64,000 nt of DNA from Deltaproteobacteria bacterium UBA5205. GTDB taxonomy: Bacteria; Desulfobacterota; Syntrophorhabdia; Syntrophorhabdales; Syntrophorhabdaceae. The stretch spans positions 1 to 64,000 of the forward strand of contig DHVP01000037.1 of the NCBI GenBank assembly GCA_002412715.1. Reading direction: 5' to 3'. The notes beneath the pieces are model-generated. The model ran no database searches, was not told the DNA's origin, and worked only from the letters and a program-made list of their open reading frames with translations. Positions 39,125 through 47,927 of the stretch are shown here, piece by piece. Position 1 is the stretch's first letter. Every line of letters begins with the position of its first letter. A program made the translations under genes and the position numbers.

Positions 39125-40270
39125 TCAGCCCGCCTCTATGAACGGGTAATTGCGGTCCTGCCAGCCGTGGATGCCGTATTCCAGGTTTTTGGCATTTCGG
39201 TAGCCGAAAGCGCGCAGGTAGACGGCGGCGTGGGCGGAGCGGGCGCCGCTTGCGCAGTAGACTGCGATTGGGGTGTCGAGATCTTTCGGGAATTCCCCTA
39301 TTCTTGCCGCGACCTCCCTTACAGGGATGTGTACGGCACCTTCGATGATGCCGGTATCCTGAAGCTCCTTCGGTTCGCGAACGTCGACGATGAAGAGTTC
39401 TTCTTTCCGTTTAATCTTGCGAAACAGTTCTTCCGGCTGGATGGCGGTTTCTTCGTTAGGGGCCGCGAGGAAGCTTTCCATGGAGATGCAAAAGCTTTTC
39501 ATAAGGGGTCCGAGCTCAGCGGGTTGATCGGACGGATCCATGGTGAGGCCGCATTGGAGTTTTCCCGTCTGTGCGTTAAGCGGCGGGAAGAGTCCCTTGA
39601 GAAATTGTTCGAATTCTTGAGGGGTTCTCGGGGTCTTCAGACACACGTTGTTGATCTTTTCGTAGCCCAGGGATGAATTGATGTTCCCCCTGTAATCGTG
39701 GGCGGGATAGACGAGAAGGTCGTCGGATAGGGGCATGAGCCTTAGGAACAAGCTCTCGTACATGTCATGGGAGCTTCCGCCGGGCAGGTCGGTCCTGCCG
39801 CACTGACCGATGATGAGGGTGTCCCCGGTAAATATCCTATCACCGGCCAGAATGGACATATGGTCCACGGTATGTCCCTTCGTCTCGATCATCCTGAGCG
39901 TGATATCTCCGATGGTCAGTTCATCGTTGTCGCCAACATAGAGATCGATCCTCTTTTGTGCATTCTCGGCAAGGATCTTCTCGATCCCGAAGAGGTCCGT
40001 AAGCGTTGCCCCGATCTGTCTTTGCCTCGGAGTGTTCCTGTTCATGACTGTCCTCGCCCCAAGCCGGTGGGCAAGCTCCGGCGCAAGCGATACATGATCT
40101 ACGTGCGTGTGCGTGTCGATCACATAATCGACGGAGAGCCCCCGTGATGTGATGAAGTCCAGGAACGGTTCCATGTCGTGTGACGGGTCTATGATCGCCC
40201 CTTTCCTTTGTCTCTCGCAGGCAATGACATAAGCGAGGCATCCGTCAAAATTGAATTGTTTGAATGTCAT
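39125..40270 (-). CDS. Metallo-beta-lactamase-fold hydrolase fused to rhodanese (persulfide dioxygenase-like)
   Basis: A 381-residue two-domain protein. The metallo-beta-lactamase domain has HTHVDH (H54, H56, D58, H59) and later GHTVDHMS and FTGDTL, with HDYRG. The arrangement resembles ETHE1-type glutathione persulfide dioxygenases. The rhodanese domain (about 280-381) contains IVDVREPKELQDTG and the active-site loop YCASGARS with Cys339. Such fusions handle sulfane sulfur. Oxygen use is odd in an apparent anaerobe, so a hydrolase or sulfur-transfer role is also possible. It is the last gene of the htpX-rsmB-rpe run, 1 bp after the DUF3786 gene. Confidence 0.88.
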   Translation of the reverse strand: MTFKQFNFDGCLAYVIACERQRKGAIIDPSHDMEPFLDFITSRGLSVDYVIDTHTHVDHVSLAPELAHRLGARTVMNRNTPRQRQIGATLTDLFGIEKILAENAQKRIDLYVGDNDELTIGDITLRMIETKGHTVDHMSILAGDRIFTGDTLIIGQCGRTDLPGGSSHDMYESLFLRLMPLSDDLLVYPAHDYRGNINSSLGYEKINNVCLKTPRTPQEFEQFLKGLFPPLNAQTGKLQCGLTMDPSDQPAELGPLMKSFCISMESFLAAPNEETAIQPEELFRKIKRKEELFIVDVREPKELQDTGIIEGAVHIPVREVAARIGEFPKDLDTPIAVYCASGARSAHAAVYLRAFGYRNAKNLEYGIHGWQDRNYPFIEAG

Positions 40271-40271
40271 G

Positions 40272-40916
40272 CTACACCTCTTCTGAGAAGTTCTTCATCG
40301 CAGTCTTCAATATTCTTCCGGCGGCAAGCTTCGAGATGACGACTATATCCTCAAGCGGCAGATAGCCTGTGATGGAAGGATCGAAAAGCGCTTTTGCCGA
40401 TGGAGGGAATTCCGCGTCTCCCTCCCAGAGGACGAATGTGATGGGAACTTTGGGGAAGGCGAAAAGCGTCAGCGACGCATCGCCGAACTGTTCTTCTTTT
40501 GACCCGAGGCCCCGGCCTGCATCGAGAAAGGCATACCTGTCGTAGCCGAAGGCCCTGACAAGGGGTTTCAGTACCCGTTTTTCGAAGACAGGGTCGTAGT
40601 GCATGCAGGCGGGAATGTCAACATAGGCCACCTTTTCACCGGTTAAGGGGATTCCGGACGCGGTATTGATATAATGGAGGATGATGATCCTGGTGACGAG
40701 AGTGATGTTGGCGCCCCGTGAACTGGCAAAGCTGAACGACGGTATGTCAAGGGTGATCGTCTCGTCGAAATAGGGCACATAAACCCGCAGGCTGTCGCCG
40801 CGTTGTTCGTGCCTCAGGCCCGCGAGGAAGAACTTTTCTTCCACGGTGCTTTCCATGAGTTCGTCGCGGGCCCTGTCGAAGACGGCTTTGTATGCCTTTT
40901 GTCTTTTCAGTTCCAT
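40272..40916 (-). CDS. DUF3786 domain-containing protein
   Basis: A 214-residue member, by sequence pattern, of DUF3786, a family of strict anaerobes. The pattern PLTGEKVAYVDIPACMHYDPVFEKRVLKPL, GDASLTLFAFPKVPITFVLWEGDAEFPPSA and YLPLEDIVVISKL is characteristic. Its role is unknown; relatives often lie near corrinoid or metal-related genes. The start is ATG 40916, 3 bp after the rpe stop; a GTG at 40922 would overlap it. It sits between rpe and the sulfur-handling fusion protein. Confidence 0.8.
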   Translation of the reverse strand: MELKRQKAYKAVFDRARDELMESTVEEKFFLAGLRHEQRGDSLRVYVPYFDETITLDIPSFSFASSRGANITLVTRIIILHYINTASGIPLTGEKVAYVDIPACMHYDPVFEKRVLKPLVRAFGYDRYAFLDAGRGLGSKEEQFGDASLTLFAFPKVPITFVLWEGDAEFPPSAKALFDPSITGYLPLEDIVVISKLAAGRILKTAMKNFSEEV

Positions 40917-40918
40917 GG

Positions 40919-41581
40919 TCACTGACCGATCTTGCTTCTGACCTCTTCGATCTTTTTCCGGTAGTTCCCGCTGTGGAATATCTCCGTTCCCATGACAAGC
41001 ACGTTACCCCCTGCCTTGACGACCTCGGCGGCATTAACGGCCTTTATGCCGCCATCGACCTCGAGATCTATATAGCGTCCGGCTTTCTCGATCATTCTAT
41101 GCGCCTCGGTGATCTTCGGTGCCATAGCGGGGATATATTTCTGTCCGCCGAATCCGGGGTTGACAGTCATGATGAGGACGAGATCGACAATATGGATGAC
41201 GTGCTCAAGCAGGTTGAGGGGGGTGGCGGGGTTGAACGATATGCCCGCCCGCGCCCCCGATTCCTTGATGACGTCGAGGGTCCTGAAGAGATGATTGTCC
41301 GTTTCGGCGTGTATGGTGATAATGTCCGACCCGGCCCGCGCAAATTCCTGTACGTATTGTGCAGGGTTGGCTATCATCAGGTGGACATCGAGAGGTTTCT
41401 TGTTGATCCTGCGCAGGGTCTCGACGAACATCGGGCCAATGGTAATGTTGGGGACAAAGCTGCCGTCCATGACGTCTATGTGGATAAGGTCTGCGCCGGC
41501 CTCCTCCACGTCCTCGATCTCGGCCCCGAGACGCAGGAAATCACAGGAGAGAATGGACGGCGCGATAAGGATATCTTTCAT
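40919..41581 (-). CDS. rpe: Ribulose-phosphate 3-epimerase
   Basis: Interconverts ribulose 5-phosphate and xylulose 5-phosphate. The 220 residues begin MKDILIAPSILSCDFLRLG. The metal and catalytic sites are in HIDVMDGSFVPNITIG (about 33-48), DVHLMIANP (about 66), MTVNPGFGGQKYIP (about 142) and EVDGGIKAVNA (about 178). The start is the ATG at 41581 with GGAGGCTTT upstream; the frame is open further upstream but is not coding there. It follows the PASTA gene by 13 bp. Confidence 0.96.
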   Translation of the reverse strand: MKDILIAPSILSCDFLRLGAEIEDVEEAGADLIHIDVMDGSFVPNITIGPMFVETLRRINKKPLDVHLMIANPAQYVQEFARAGSDIITIHAETDNHLFRTLDVIKESGARAGISFNPATPLNLLEHVIHIVDLVLIMTVNPGFGGQKYIPAMAPKITEAHRMIEKAGRYIDLEVDGGIKAVNAAEVVKAGGNVLVMGTEIFHSGNYRKKIEEVRSKIGQ

Positions 41582-41594
41582 AAAGCCTCCATGG

Positions 41595-42290
41595 TTAGTA
41601 GATATTGATGACAATCTCCTCGGTGGTACTGAATACCGTTCTGGGAAGTATGGAATAGTCCACGCCGTTTCGGGGTGCCGCCTGGTCGCCCCTGGCATAA
41701 TTGATCCTGTATCTGATCCCCTTGGATTCCAGTTCGTCGGCCAGTTCGTTGTAATTGATGTTCTTTGTATCGGCCATGAGGTAATACGACCTTGGCGCGG
41801 AACCGACGAAAAGGGTGACCCTGCCATATTCCAGTATGTCGCTCCCCGCGGCGGGCACCTGGGCAATGACCTTGCCCACCCTGGAATGGGGGACCATAAC
41901 CGTCTTCTCGAGGACAAGATGCTTCTCGCTGAAGACCGCCTGCGCCTCTTCGAGGGTGAGCCCCACGAGCCCCGGAGTTTTCAGGAGCTCCGGTCCTTCC
42001 GAGACGATAACGTAGACGACCCTGCCTTTCTTCGTTGAGATGTTTGCATCAGGTTTCTGGACGGTGATGTGGTTGTAGGGCACATCGTTTCGCCGTTCGT
42101 ATCTCAGCACGGCGAAGGCAAGGCCCTGCTTTTTTACCAGTTCCCGGGCATCCTCGACGGTTTTCCCCCGTACATCAGGACAGACGGTGGTTTGCTGGAA
42201 CTTGAGGAGGAGACTTATCGTCAGGTATGTGGACAGGCCGAAGACGAGGATAGGCGCGACAACATAAAATACGATCTTTATCAGCTTCAT
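41595..42290 (-). CDS. Membrane-anchored PASTA-domain protein
   Basis: A 231-residue protein with one N-terminal membrane helix (about residues 7-30) and the rest outside. Two clear PASTA domains follow: VCPDVRGKTVEDARELVKKQG ... (about 35-98) and KTPGLVGLTLEEAQAVFSEKH ... (about 103-165). The last ~60 residues (YLMADTKNINYNELADELESKG) look like a third, weaker one. PASTA domains bind peptidoglycan fragments, usually on penicillin-binding proteins or Ser/Thr kinases; here no kinase or transpeptidase is fused. Its start overlaps the rsmB stop by 4 bp. This layout, rsmB-PASTA-rpe, is found in other Desulfobacterota-like genomes as far as I recall. Confidence 0.87.
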   Translation of the reverse strand: MKLIKIVFYVVAPILVFGLSTYLTISLLLKFQQTTVCPDVRGKTVEDARELVKKQGLAFAVLRYERRNDVPYNHITVQKPDANISTKKGRVVYVIVSEGPELLKTPGLVGLTLEEAQAVFSEKHLVLEKTVMVPHSRVGKVIAQVPAAGSDILEYGRVTLFVGSAPRSYYLMADTKNINYNELADELESKGIRYRINYARGDQAAPRNGVDYSILPRTVFSTTEEIVINIY

Positions 42291-43438
42291 AGCTTTCTTA
42301 TTCGTGCTATAAAGAAACCGTCCATAGCCGTTTCGTGCGGTAGCGATAGAAAATTATCCTTATTAAACAGGAACGGGAGCGGATTTTCAAGTACAAACTT
42401 CTTTTCTTGTGCCAGGTTATGAATGACGTCGGTGGTCTCTTCGGGTTCGAAGGAACAAACGCTGTAGACAATCCTCCCCCCCTCGCGCAAAAGGTCCCAC
42501 AGGGATCGCAGCAATGAAAGCTGGAGGGTACCGAACCGGGAGATATCGCTTTCCTCGCGCCGCCATTTGATCTCGGGGTGCTTGCGGATGATGCCAAGCG
42601 AAGAGCACGGTGCGTCAACTAATACGGTATCAAAGGCACCCGCCCTGAAGGGCGGCCTGAGGGCGTCCGCACAGACGATGTTGCCGGTCGGCGGTGACAG
42701 GCCGAGGCGTTTTCTGTCGTTGTCCATGGAAATGATGCGTGTCCGGGGACACAGCTCCCCGATCTGCTTCGTTTTGGTTCCCGAACCGGCACAGGCATCC
42801 AGGATTACCGGCCCGCCCGCTGCCTCGACTGCCATACCTGCAAGCTGGGACGACTCACCCTGAACACGCAGAAACCCTTCCTGAAAAAGCGTACTTGCGA
42901 TAACGGGCGTGAGTCTTTTGACGATGAGTGCGGAGGGTGAAAGGCGACCGGCGCGTGCCTCAATCCCGGCAGCCGCAAGGTCGTGCATCGCCCTATCGAC
43001 GGTGATCCTCAGCGTGTTTACCCTGAGGGTAAAGTCGGGCTCGATATTGAGTATCGCAAGGAGCCTGTCCGCCGCCTCTTTGCCGAACCTTCGGGTCCAG
43101 CGGTCGACGAGCCACTTTGGAAAGGCGTATCTTGATGCATCGCCGGGGGAAAGGTCCTTCAGTTCCGTGTCATTGACGAATTTTCTCAGGACAGCGTTCA
43201 GGAATCCCGCAACGAATTTGCCTTTTTCATTCTTGGCGTATTCGACAGCTTCCTTGATGACATGATAGTGGGCCTTTTTCATGAAACCCACCTGGTAGAG
43301 TGTTGTCCAGAGAAGGTAGCGGATGTCCCTGTCGATCGGTTTTGTGGCATACCGGGAGAGGACAAAATCAAGGTATCCGCGCCAGCGTATCACCCCGGAG
43401 GTTATCTGATATATGAGCGAACGCTGGCCCTCGTTCAA
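42287..43438 (-). CDS. rsmB: 16S rRNA (cytosine-967-C5)-methyltransferase RsmB; true start probably further upstream
   Basis: Methylates C967 of 16S rRNA. The N-terminal NusB-like domain is at about residues 1-135 and the methyltransferase at about 150-383. SAM and catalytic motifs: LDACAGSGTKTKQIGE, DNDRKRLG, VDAPCSSLGIIRKHPEIKWRR and the nucleophile in YSVCSFEPEETT. The first usual start in frame is TTG 43438, which has no ribosome site and cuts off the first NusB helix. The frame continues upstream (LRAISIRIIRDVESGRFLDE matches the family) to at least codon ATC at 43550-43552, which lies 9 nt after GGAGG. No ATG, GTG or TTG exists in that stretch. A rare start codon or a one-base error near the htpX stop could explain it. 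Confidence 0.93.
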   Translation of the reverse strand: MNEGQRSLIYQITSGVIRWRGYLDFVLSRYATKPIDRDIRYLLWTTLYQVGFMKKAHYHVIKEAVEYAKNEKGKFVAGFLNAVLRKFVNDTELKDLSPGDASRYAFPKWLVDRWTRRFGKEAADRLLAILNIEPDFTLRVNTLRITVDRAMHDLAAAGIEARAGRLSPSALIVKRLTPVIASTLFQEGFLRVQGESSQLAGMAVEAAGGPVILDACAGSGTKTKQIGELCPRTRIISMDNDRKRLGLSPPTGNIVCADALRPPFRAGAFDTVLVDAPCSSLGIIRKHPEIKWRREESDISRFGTLQLSLLRSLWDLLREGGRIVYSVCSFEPEETTDVIHNLAQEKKFVLENPLPFLFNKDNFLSLPHETAMDGFFIARIRKL

Positions 43439-43541
43439 CCGCGAGCGCGAAAAGGCCGCATCGATGGTCTCATCGAGAAACCTGCCGGATTCAACATCGC
43501 GAATGATGCGGATTGAAATGGCCCTGAGGAGATGTCCGAAA

Positions 43542-44393
43542 TTATCGCCGATAGGCCATGTCCTCCAGCCTCTTGATTCTCTCTTCGATCGGCGGATGGG
43601 TGCTGAACAGGGAACGAACGCCGCCTGCGCTGAAAGGGTTAACTATGAACAAGGGCGCCGTTGACGGGTTTGCGTCGTTCATCGGATTGCGTGCCACACC
43701 GGCATTGAGTTTCCGAAGTGCCCCCGCCAGATAAAGAGGATTTCCCGACAGGCCTGCACCGCCGTCATCCGCCAGGTATTCCCTGGAACGGGAGATGGCG
43801 AGTTGGATCAACATTGCGGCGAAGGCCGCGATGATGGAAAAGATTATGACAGTGAAGATGTTGCCGCCGCCTTCATCGTCATCCGAACTACCCCCGAAAA
43901 AGGCCGCAAAACGGGCCCAGTTGGCGATCATGGTGATGGCGCCTGCCAGCGTTGCCGCCACGCTCTGTATAAGGATATCGCGGTGTTTGATATGGGAAAG
44001 CTCGTGGGCAAGAACGCCCTCAAGCTCATCCCGCGAAAGGATACGCTTGATACCCGTGGTGACGGCCACCACCCCGTGCTCCGGATTGCGGCCCGTGGCG
44101 AAGGCATTTGGACTGTCATCATCGATGATAAACACTCGCGGCATGGGTATACCGGCTCGCTGGGCAAGGGAAGCCACCGAACCGTAGAGTTGCGGCTCCT
44201 CCTGCTGGGACACCTCCCGCGCGCCGTACATTCTCAGAACGATCTTGTCACAGAACCAGTAGCTTACGAAATTCATGACAAAGGCCACGGCAAAGGCGAT
44301 CATCCCTCCCGATCGGCCTCCTATAATGCTTCCAAGACCGACGAGGATTATAGTCAGAACGGTCATTAAAAGAAAGGTTTTGAATCTGTTCAT
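43542..44393 (-). CDS. htpX: Membrane zinc metalloprotease HtpX (M48)
   Basis: Heat-shock-related protease that degrades misfolded membrane proteins. The 283 residues include two N-terminal helices (about 5-45), zinc motif LAHELSHIKHRDI with HExxH (about residues 131-135), another pair of helices at about 145-200, and SREYLADDGGA supplying the third ligand. The C-terminus carries the family FSTHPPIEERIKRL box. The start is ATG 44393 after TTTGGGGGTTAA. It has its own promoter and heads the run to the MBL-rhodanese gene. Confidence 0.96.
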   Translation of the reverse strand: MNRFKTFLLMTVLTIILVGLGSIIGGRSGGMIAFAVAFVMNFVSYWFCDKIVLRMYGAREVSQQEEPQLYGSVASLAQRAGIPMPRVFIIDDDSPNAFATGRNPEHGVVAVTTGIKRILSRDELEGVLAHELSHIKHRDILIQSVAATLAGAITMIANWARFAAFFGGSSDDDEGGGNIFTVIIFSIIAAFAAMLIQLAISRSREYLADDGGAGLSGNPLYLAGALRKLNAGVARNPMNDANPSTAPLFIVNPFSAGGVRSLFSTHPPIEERIKRLEDMAYRR

Positions 44394-44422
44394 TTAACCC
44401 CCAAAGGTAATTAATCCTATAC

Positions 44423-44450
44423 AGTATAAACCTTTTCCGGCTTTTATCAA
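44423..44450 (-). promoter_or_regulatory. Promoter of the htpX operon
   Basis: Minus strand TTGATA (44445-44450), 16-bp spacer, TATACT (44423-44428), 29 bp upstream of the htpX start. No sigma-32-type box is evident. Confidence 0.6.
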
Positions 44451-44459
44451 GGGCGGGCA

Positions 44460-44758
44460 TCATTCGAAAATCTTGCCTTTTGACCCAAAAGGTTTATAGA
44501 ATAAAACGGTTGCAATCGTCTGAATCGCCCGAAGGTCGAGAGACCGGAGAAATGGAGACAAGCGAGCCTGAGAGTCGGCCCCGGTCAGGCGACAAACCGG
44601 TTACCGGCTTTTGGCGTTCAAACGGCTTAGACCGTTTTACCCTGTGCTTCTTCGAATAAACTAAGAAAGCCTGCACGGAATATAAAATGAAGAGGGGCGA
44701 ACCCGGTGTTTGCGTGCCCTGTCGGACTGGGGCACGGTACCCCTGTTGAGAGACTGCT
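44460..44758. other. Structured 300-bp intergenic region before the hybrid kinase
   Basis: No convincing gene. Several short hairpins are visible on the plus strand: AAACGG/CCGTTT (44620-44625 with 44632-44637) and GTGCCC/GGGCAC (44714-44719 with 44730-44735), the latter just before the kinase start. The minus-strand frame 44494-44784 has no ribosome site and an unusual composition. It may be a leader RNA for the kinase; no named riboswitch was recognised. Confidence 0.35.
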
Positions 44759-47700
44759 ATGAATAACGAGGAACCGCAAATCATGGAAGAAGTAGCGCTT
44801 GGCCGCGAAAATCAGATGGGCATTCTTTTCGATACGCCGCCGGATGCGGCATTTGTTGTTGACAAAGAAGGAACGCTCATCACTCTTAACGAAAACCTTG
44901 CCCGTCGTTTCGACAGGGAAATCGATGAAATGGTGGGCAATAGCATTTTCGATTATTTCGCTCCCGAAGTGGCGCGCAGCAGGAAGGCCCTCGTCGAGAG
45001 GGCCGTCGATAGCGGAAAGCCCGTCGCCTGCACCGATTTTCGCGACGGCCTGTGGCTTGAGAGTTGCTACTACCCCGTTTTTGACGGAGGCGGTGCGGTC
45101 GCGAAGATCGCCGTCTACAGTCGTGATGTCACGGAAATCCGCCGCGCGCAGGAGGCCCTCAGGGAATCGGAGGAGCGCTACCGGACGGCCATCGAGAACT
45201 CGAATGACGGGGTGGCAATCCTGAGGGGCAACATCCACCTCTACGTCAATGGAAAGTTTGTGGAGATCTTCGGGTATGACAGCCCGGCCGATATCATCGG
45301 AAAACCGCAGTCTCTCACCGTCCATCCCGACGATCACGACAGGGTTGCCGACTTTACCCAGCGCAGGCAGCGTGGCGAGGCAATACCGGAACGGTATGAG
45401 TTCAAAGGAATAAAACGCAACGGCGACGTTGTCTATATCGAGGTTTCGGCAACGGGCACAACCTACAAGGGGGACCAGGTCGCCCTTGTCTACATGAGGG
45501 ACGTGACGGCCCGAAGAATAAGGGAAGAGGAACTCTGGCTGACCCGTTTTTCCATCGAGCATGCCTCTGAGTCGGTCTTCTGGATCAGGCCGAGCGGACG
45601 CTTCGTCTATGTAAACGAAGCCGCCTCACGGAAACTGGGATACACAAAAGAGGAACTCCTTACGCTTTCTGTAGTGAATATCGATCCTGACCACACGTCA
45701 CGAGAGCTCTCCGTCATAGGCAGATTGATGGCGAAGCAAGGCTCCGTTACTTTCAGGTCCCACCACCAGACGAAACTGGGCCATGTTTTTCCCGTGGAAG
45801 TGATTGCAAATCACGTCACGTACAATGGCGAGGATTTCATTTTTTGCTTTGCCCGGGATGTCTCAGACAGTGAGCTGGCCGAGGAAAAGCTCAATGCCGA
45901 ACGTCAGAAATTCCAGATCCTCATAGAACACGCACCCTTCGGCATGGCCATGTTCGACAAGGCCGGCCGGTTCCTTTATCTGAACCCTAAATTTACCGAC
46001 ATCTTCGGATATACACTCGCCGACATACCGGACCGCAGGGCATGGTTCGAGCGAGCCTACCCCGATGAGTCCATTCGCTCCATGGTTGTCGATGCCTGGA
46101 GGCAGGATGACCGCATGAAGGCCACAGGTGAAAAGATGCCGAGGACATTTCCGGTAGCGTGCAGGGACAGGGCGACAAAATTCATCAACTTCATCACCGT
46201 GCGCCTTGAGAATGGTGATTACATCGTGTCCTACGAGGACATAACAGAGCGCCGTCTCGCCCGGGAGGCCCTTGCCGACGAAAAGGAACGTCTGGCCGTG
46301 ACCCTGCGCTCCATCGGTGACGGTGTCATTGCGACGGACCGGGCCGGCAGGATAGTCCTCATAAATACGGTGGCGGAAGAACTGACGGGCTGGAAACAGG
46401 AGGAGGCCATCGGCAGGGACCTTGACGAAGTCTTTCATATCATCGACGAGAGAAGCCGCCATAGGTCCGAGAATCCCGTCGAAAAGGTGCTGCGAATGGG
46501 GACGGTCGTCGGCCTTGCGAATCATACCGCTCTCATATCAAAAAATGGCCGCGAGCTTGTTATCGCCGACAGCGGCGCCCCTATAAAAGACAAGGACGGA
46601 GGAATTACCGGTGTAGCGCTGGTGTTTCGTGACGTGACGGAAAAGAAAAAAATGGACGAAGAACTCCAGAAGATGAGCAAACTGGAGTCAGTAGGTATAC
46701 TTGCCGGAGGAATTGCCCATGATTTCAACAACATCCTCGCGGCCGTCCTCGGAAATGTCTCTCTGGCCCGTATCCATGCGAGACCTGGAGATGAGGAATT
46801 GTCGAAACGTCTCATTGATGCTGAACAGGCGATCCTGAGGGCAAAAGACCTGACGCATCAACTCCTCACGTTTTCAAAGGGCGGTTCGCCTATAAAGAAG
46901 ACGACGTCCATCGGGAATGTGCTCAGGGAAACAGCGAATTTTGCCCTTACCGGTTCGCGTGTCAAGTGCGAGTTTTTCTTCGCCGAAGATCTCTTTGCCG
47001 TCGATATCGACGAAGGACAGATAAGCCAGGTGATAAACAACCTCGTTATCAATTCCCAGCAGGCCATGCCGGGTGGCGGGATAATCACTATCGAAGCGAC
47101 AAATCTCGTCATTACCAGGAGCACCGTCGAGCACAGCGTGTTCCTTCAACCGGGCAGGTACATCCGGATATCGGTGAGGGACCGTGGGGTTGGAATAACG
47201 CCGGAGTTTATCGACAAGGTATTCGATCCCTATTTTACCACCAAACAGAAGGGCAGCGGCCTCGGCCTTGCAACCTCTTATTCGATCGTAAAGAACCATG
47301 ACGGCAATATCACCCTCACGTCCGAACTTGGTTCGGGAACGACATTCTATGTCTATCTGAAGGCATCGCGGCACCATATACGGCACGCCGAAAGGGATGT
47401 CCGCAACGATCGGGCGGCGGTGATAAAGGCAAAGGTCCTCCACATGGACGATGAAGAAATGATCCTCCACACGACGAGGAAAATGCTTGAAAGCCTCGGC
47501 TGCGAGGTGGTCAGTGCGAGAAACGGCGACGACGCGATTGAGAAATACATCCATGCGCGTGATGGTGGCACCCCCTTCGACGTTGTCTTTCTTGATATCA
47601 CGATCCCCGGCGGATTGGGAGGAAAGGAGGCGATGAAGAAGCTTCTTGCCATCGATCCCGGGATAAGGGGCATCGTATCCAGCGGATACTCCAACGACCC

Positions 47701-47812
47701 CGTCATGGCGAGGTTCCGCAGGTACGGTTTCAAGGGCGTCATCGCGAAACCCTATCTCATCGAGGAGTTGGATGAGGTGATGCGGCAGGTGCTGGGCGGG
47801 AACCTCGGCTGA
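44759..47812 (+). CDS. Hybrid sensor histidine kinase with five PAS domains and a receiver domain
   Basis: A soluble 1017-residue kinase without a membrane segment. Five PAS domains run one after another from about residue 15 to 630, with links such as EALRESEERYRTAIENS, FSIEHASESVFWIRPSGRF, ILIEHAPFGMAMFDKAGRF and TLRSIGDGVIATDRAGRIV. The HisKA box is GILAGGIAHDFNNILAAVLG with H654; the ATPase has NLVINSQQAM, DRGVGI and GSGLGLATSYSI. A C-terminal receiver domain (about 892-1015) has the phospho-acceptor D946 in FLDITIPG and an acidic pair in HMDDEE. The architecture fits a redox or small-molecule sensor. No response regulator is nearby. The ribosome site is weak. Confidence 0.93.
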   Translation: MNNEEPQIMEEVALGRENQMGILFDTPPDAAFVVDKEGTLITLNENLARRFDREIDEMVGNSIFDYFAPEVARSRKALVERAVDSGKPVACTDFRDGLWLESCYYPVFDGGGAVAKIAVYSRDVTEIRRAQEALRESEERYRTAIENSNDGVAILRGNIHLYVNGKFVEIFGYDSPADIIGKPQSLTVHPDDHDRVADFTQRRQRGEAIPERYEFKGIKRNGDVVYIEVSATGTTYKGDQVALVYMRDVTARRIREEELWLTRFSIEHASESVFWIRPSGRFVYVNEAASRKLGYTKEELLTLSVVNIDPDHTSRELSVIGRLMAKQGSVTFRSHHQTKLGHVFPVEVIANHVTYNGEDFIFCFARDVSDSELAEEKLNAERQKFQILIEHAPFGMAMFDKAGRFLYLNPKFTDIFGYTLADIPDRRAWFERAYPDESIRSMVVDAWRQDDRMKATGEKMPRTFPVACRDRATKFINFITVRLENGDYIVSYEDITERRLAREALADEKERLAVTLRSIGDGVIATDRAGRIVLINTVAEELTGWKQEEAIGRDLDEVFHIIDERSRHRSENPVEKVLRMGTVVGLANHTALISKNGRELVIADSGAPIKDKDGGITGVALVFRDVTEKKKMDEELQKMSKLESVGILAGGIAHDFNNILAAVLGNVSLARIHARPGDEELSKRLIDAEQAILRAKDLTHQLLTFSKGGSPIKKTTSIGNVLRETANFALTGSRVKCEFFFAEDLFAVDIDEGQISQVINNLVINSQQAMPGGGIITIEATNLVITRSTVEHSVFLQPGRYIRISVRDRGVGITPEFIDKVFDPYFTTKQKGSGLGLATSYSIVKNHDGNITLTSELGSGTTFYVYLKASRHHIRHAERDVRNDRAAVIKAKVLHMDDEEMILHTTRKMLESLGCEVVSARNGDDAIEKYIHARDGGTPFDVVFLDITIPGGLGGKEAMKKLLAIDPGIRGIVSSGYSNDPVMARFRRYGFKGVIAKPYLIEELDEVMRQVLGGNLG

Positions 47813-47819
47813 AAGACCC

Positions 47820-47922
47820 GCCTCACGTTTATCCCGTAACAAAAGTCGTAACAAACGGGACCCGTTCGTCGCTTCGCTCCTCTCCGGAGCTCACGTGAAC
47901 TCGAGCGAAGCGGACGTGAGGC
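47820..47922. repeat. Nested inverted repeats between the hybrid kinase and the polyferredoxin
   Basis: An outer pair GCCTCACGT (47820-47828) / ACGTGAGGC (47914-47922) encloses TCCCGT/ACGGGA (47832-47837 with 47855-47860) and CGCTTCGCTC/GAGCGAAGCG (47870-47879 with 47903-47912). All pair perfectly. A T-rich run follows on the plus strand, so it can terminate the kinase transcript, and it abuts the convergent gene stop. Confidence 0.75.
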
Positions 47923-47927
47923 AGTTT

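Noticed and set aside
44494..44784. 96-codon minus-strand frame before the hybrid kinase
   Set aside because: It overlaps the kinase start region, has no ribosome site or motif, and its composition is unlike real neighbours.
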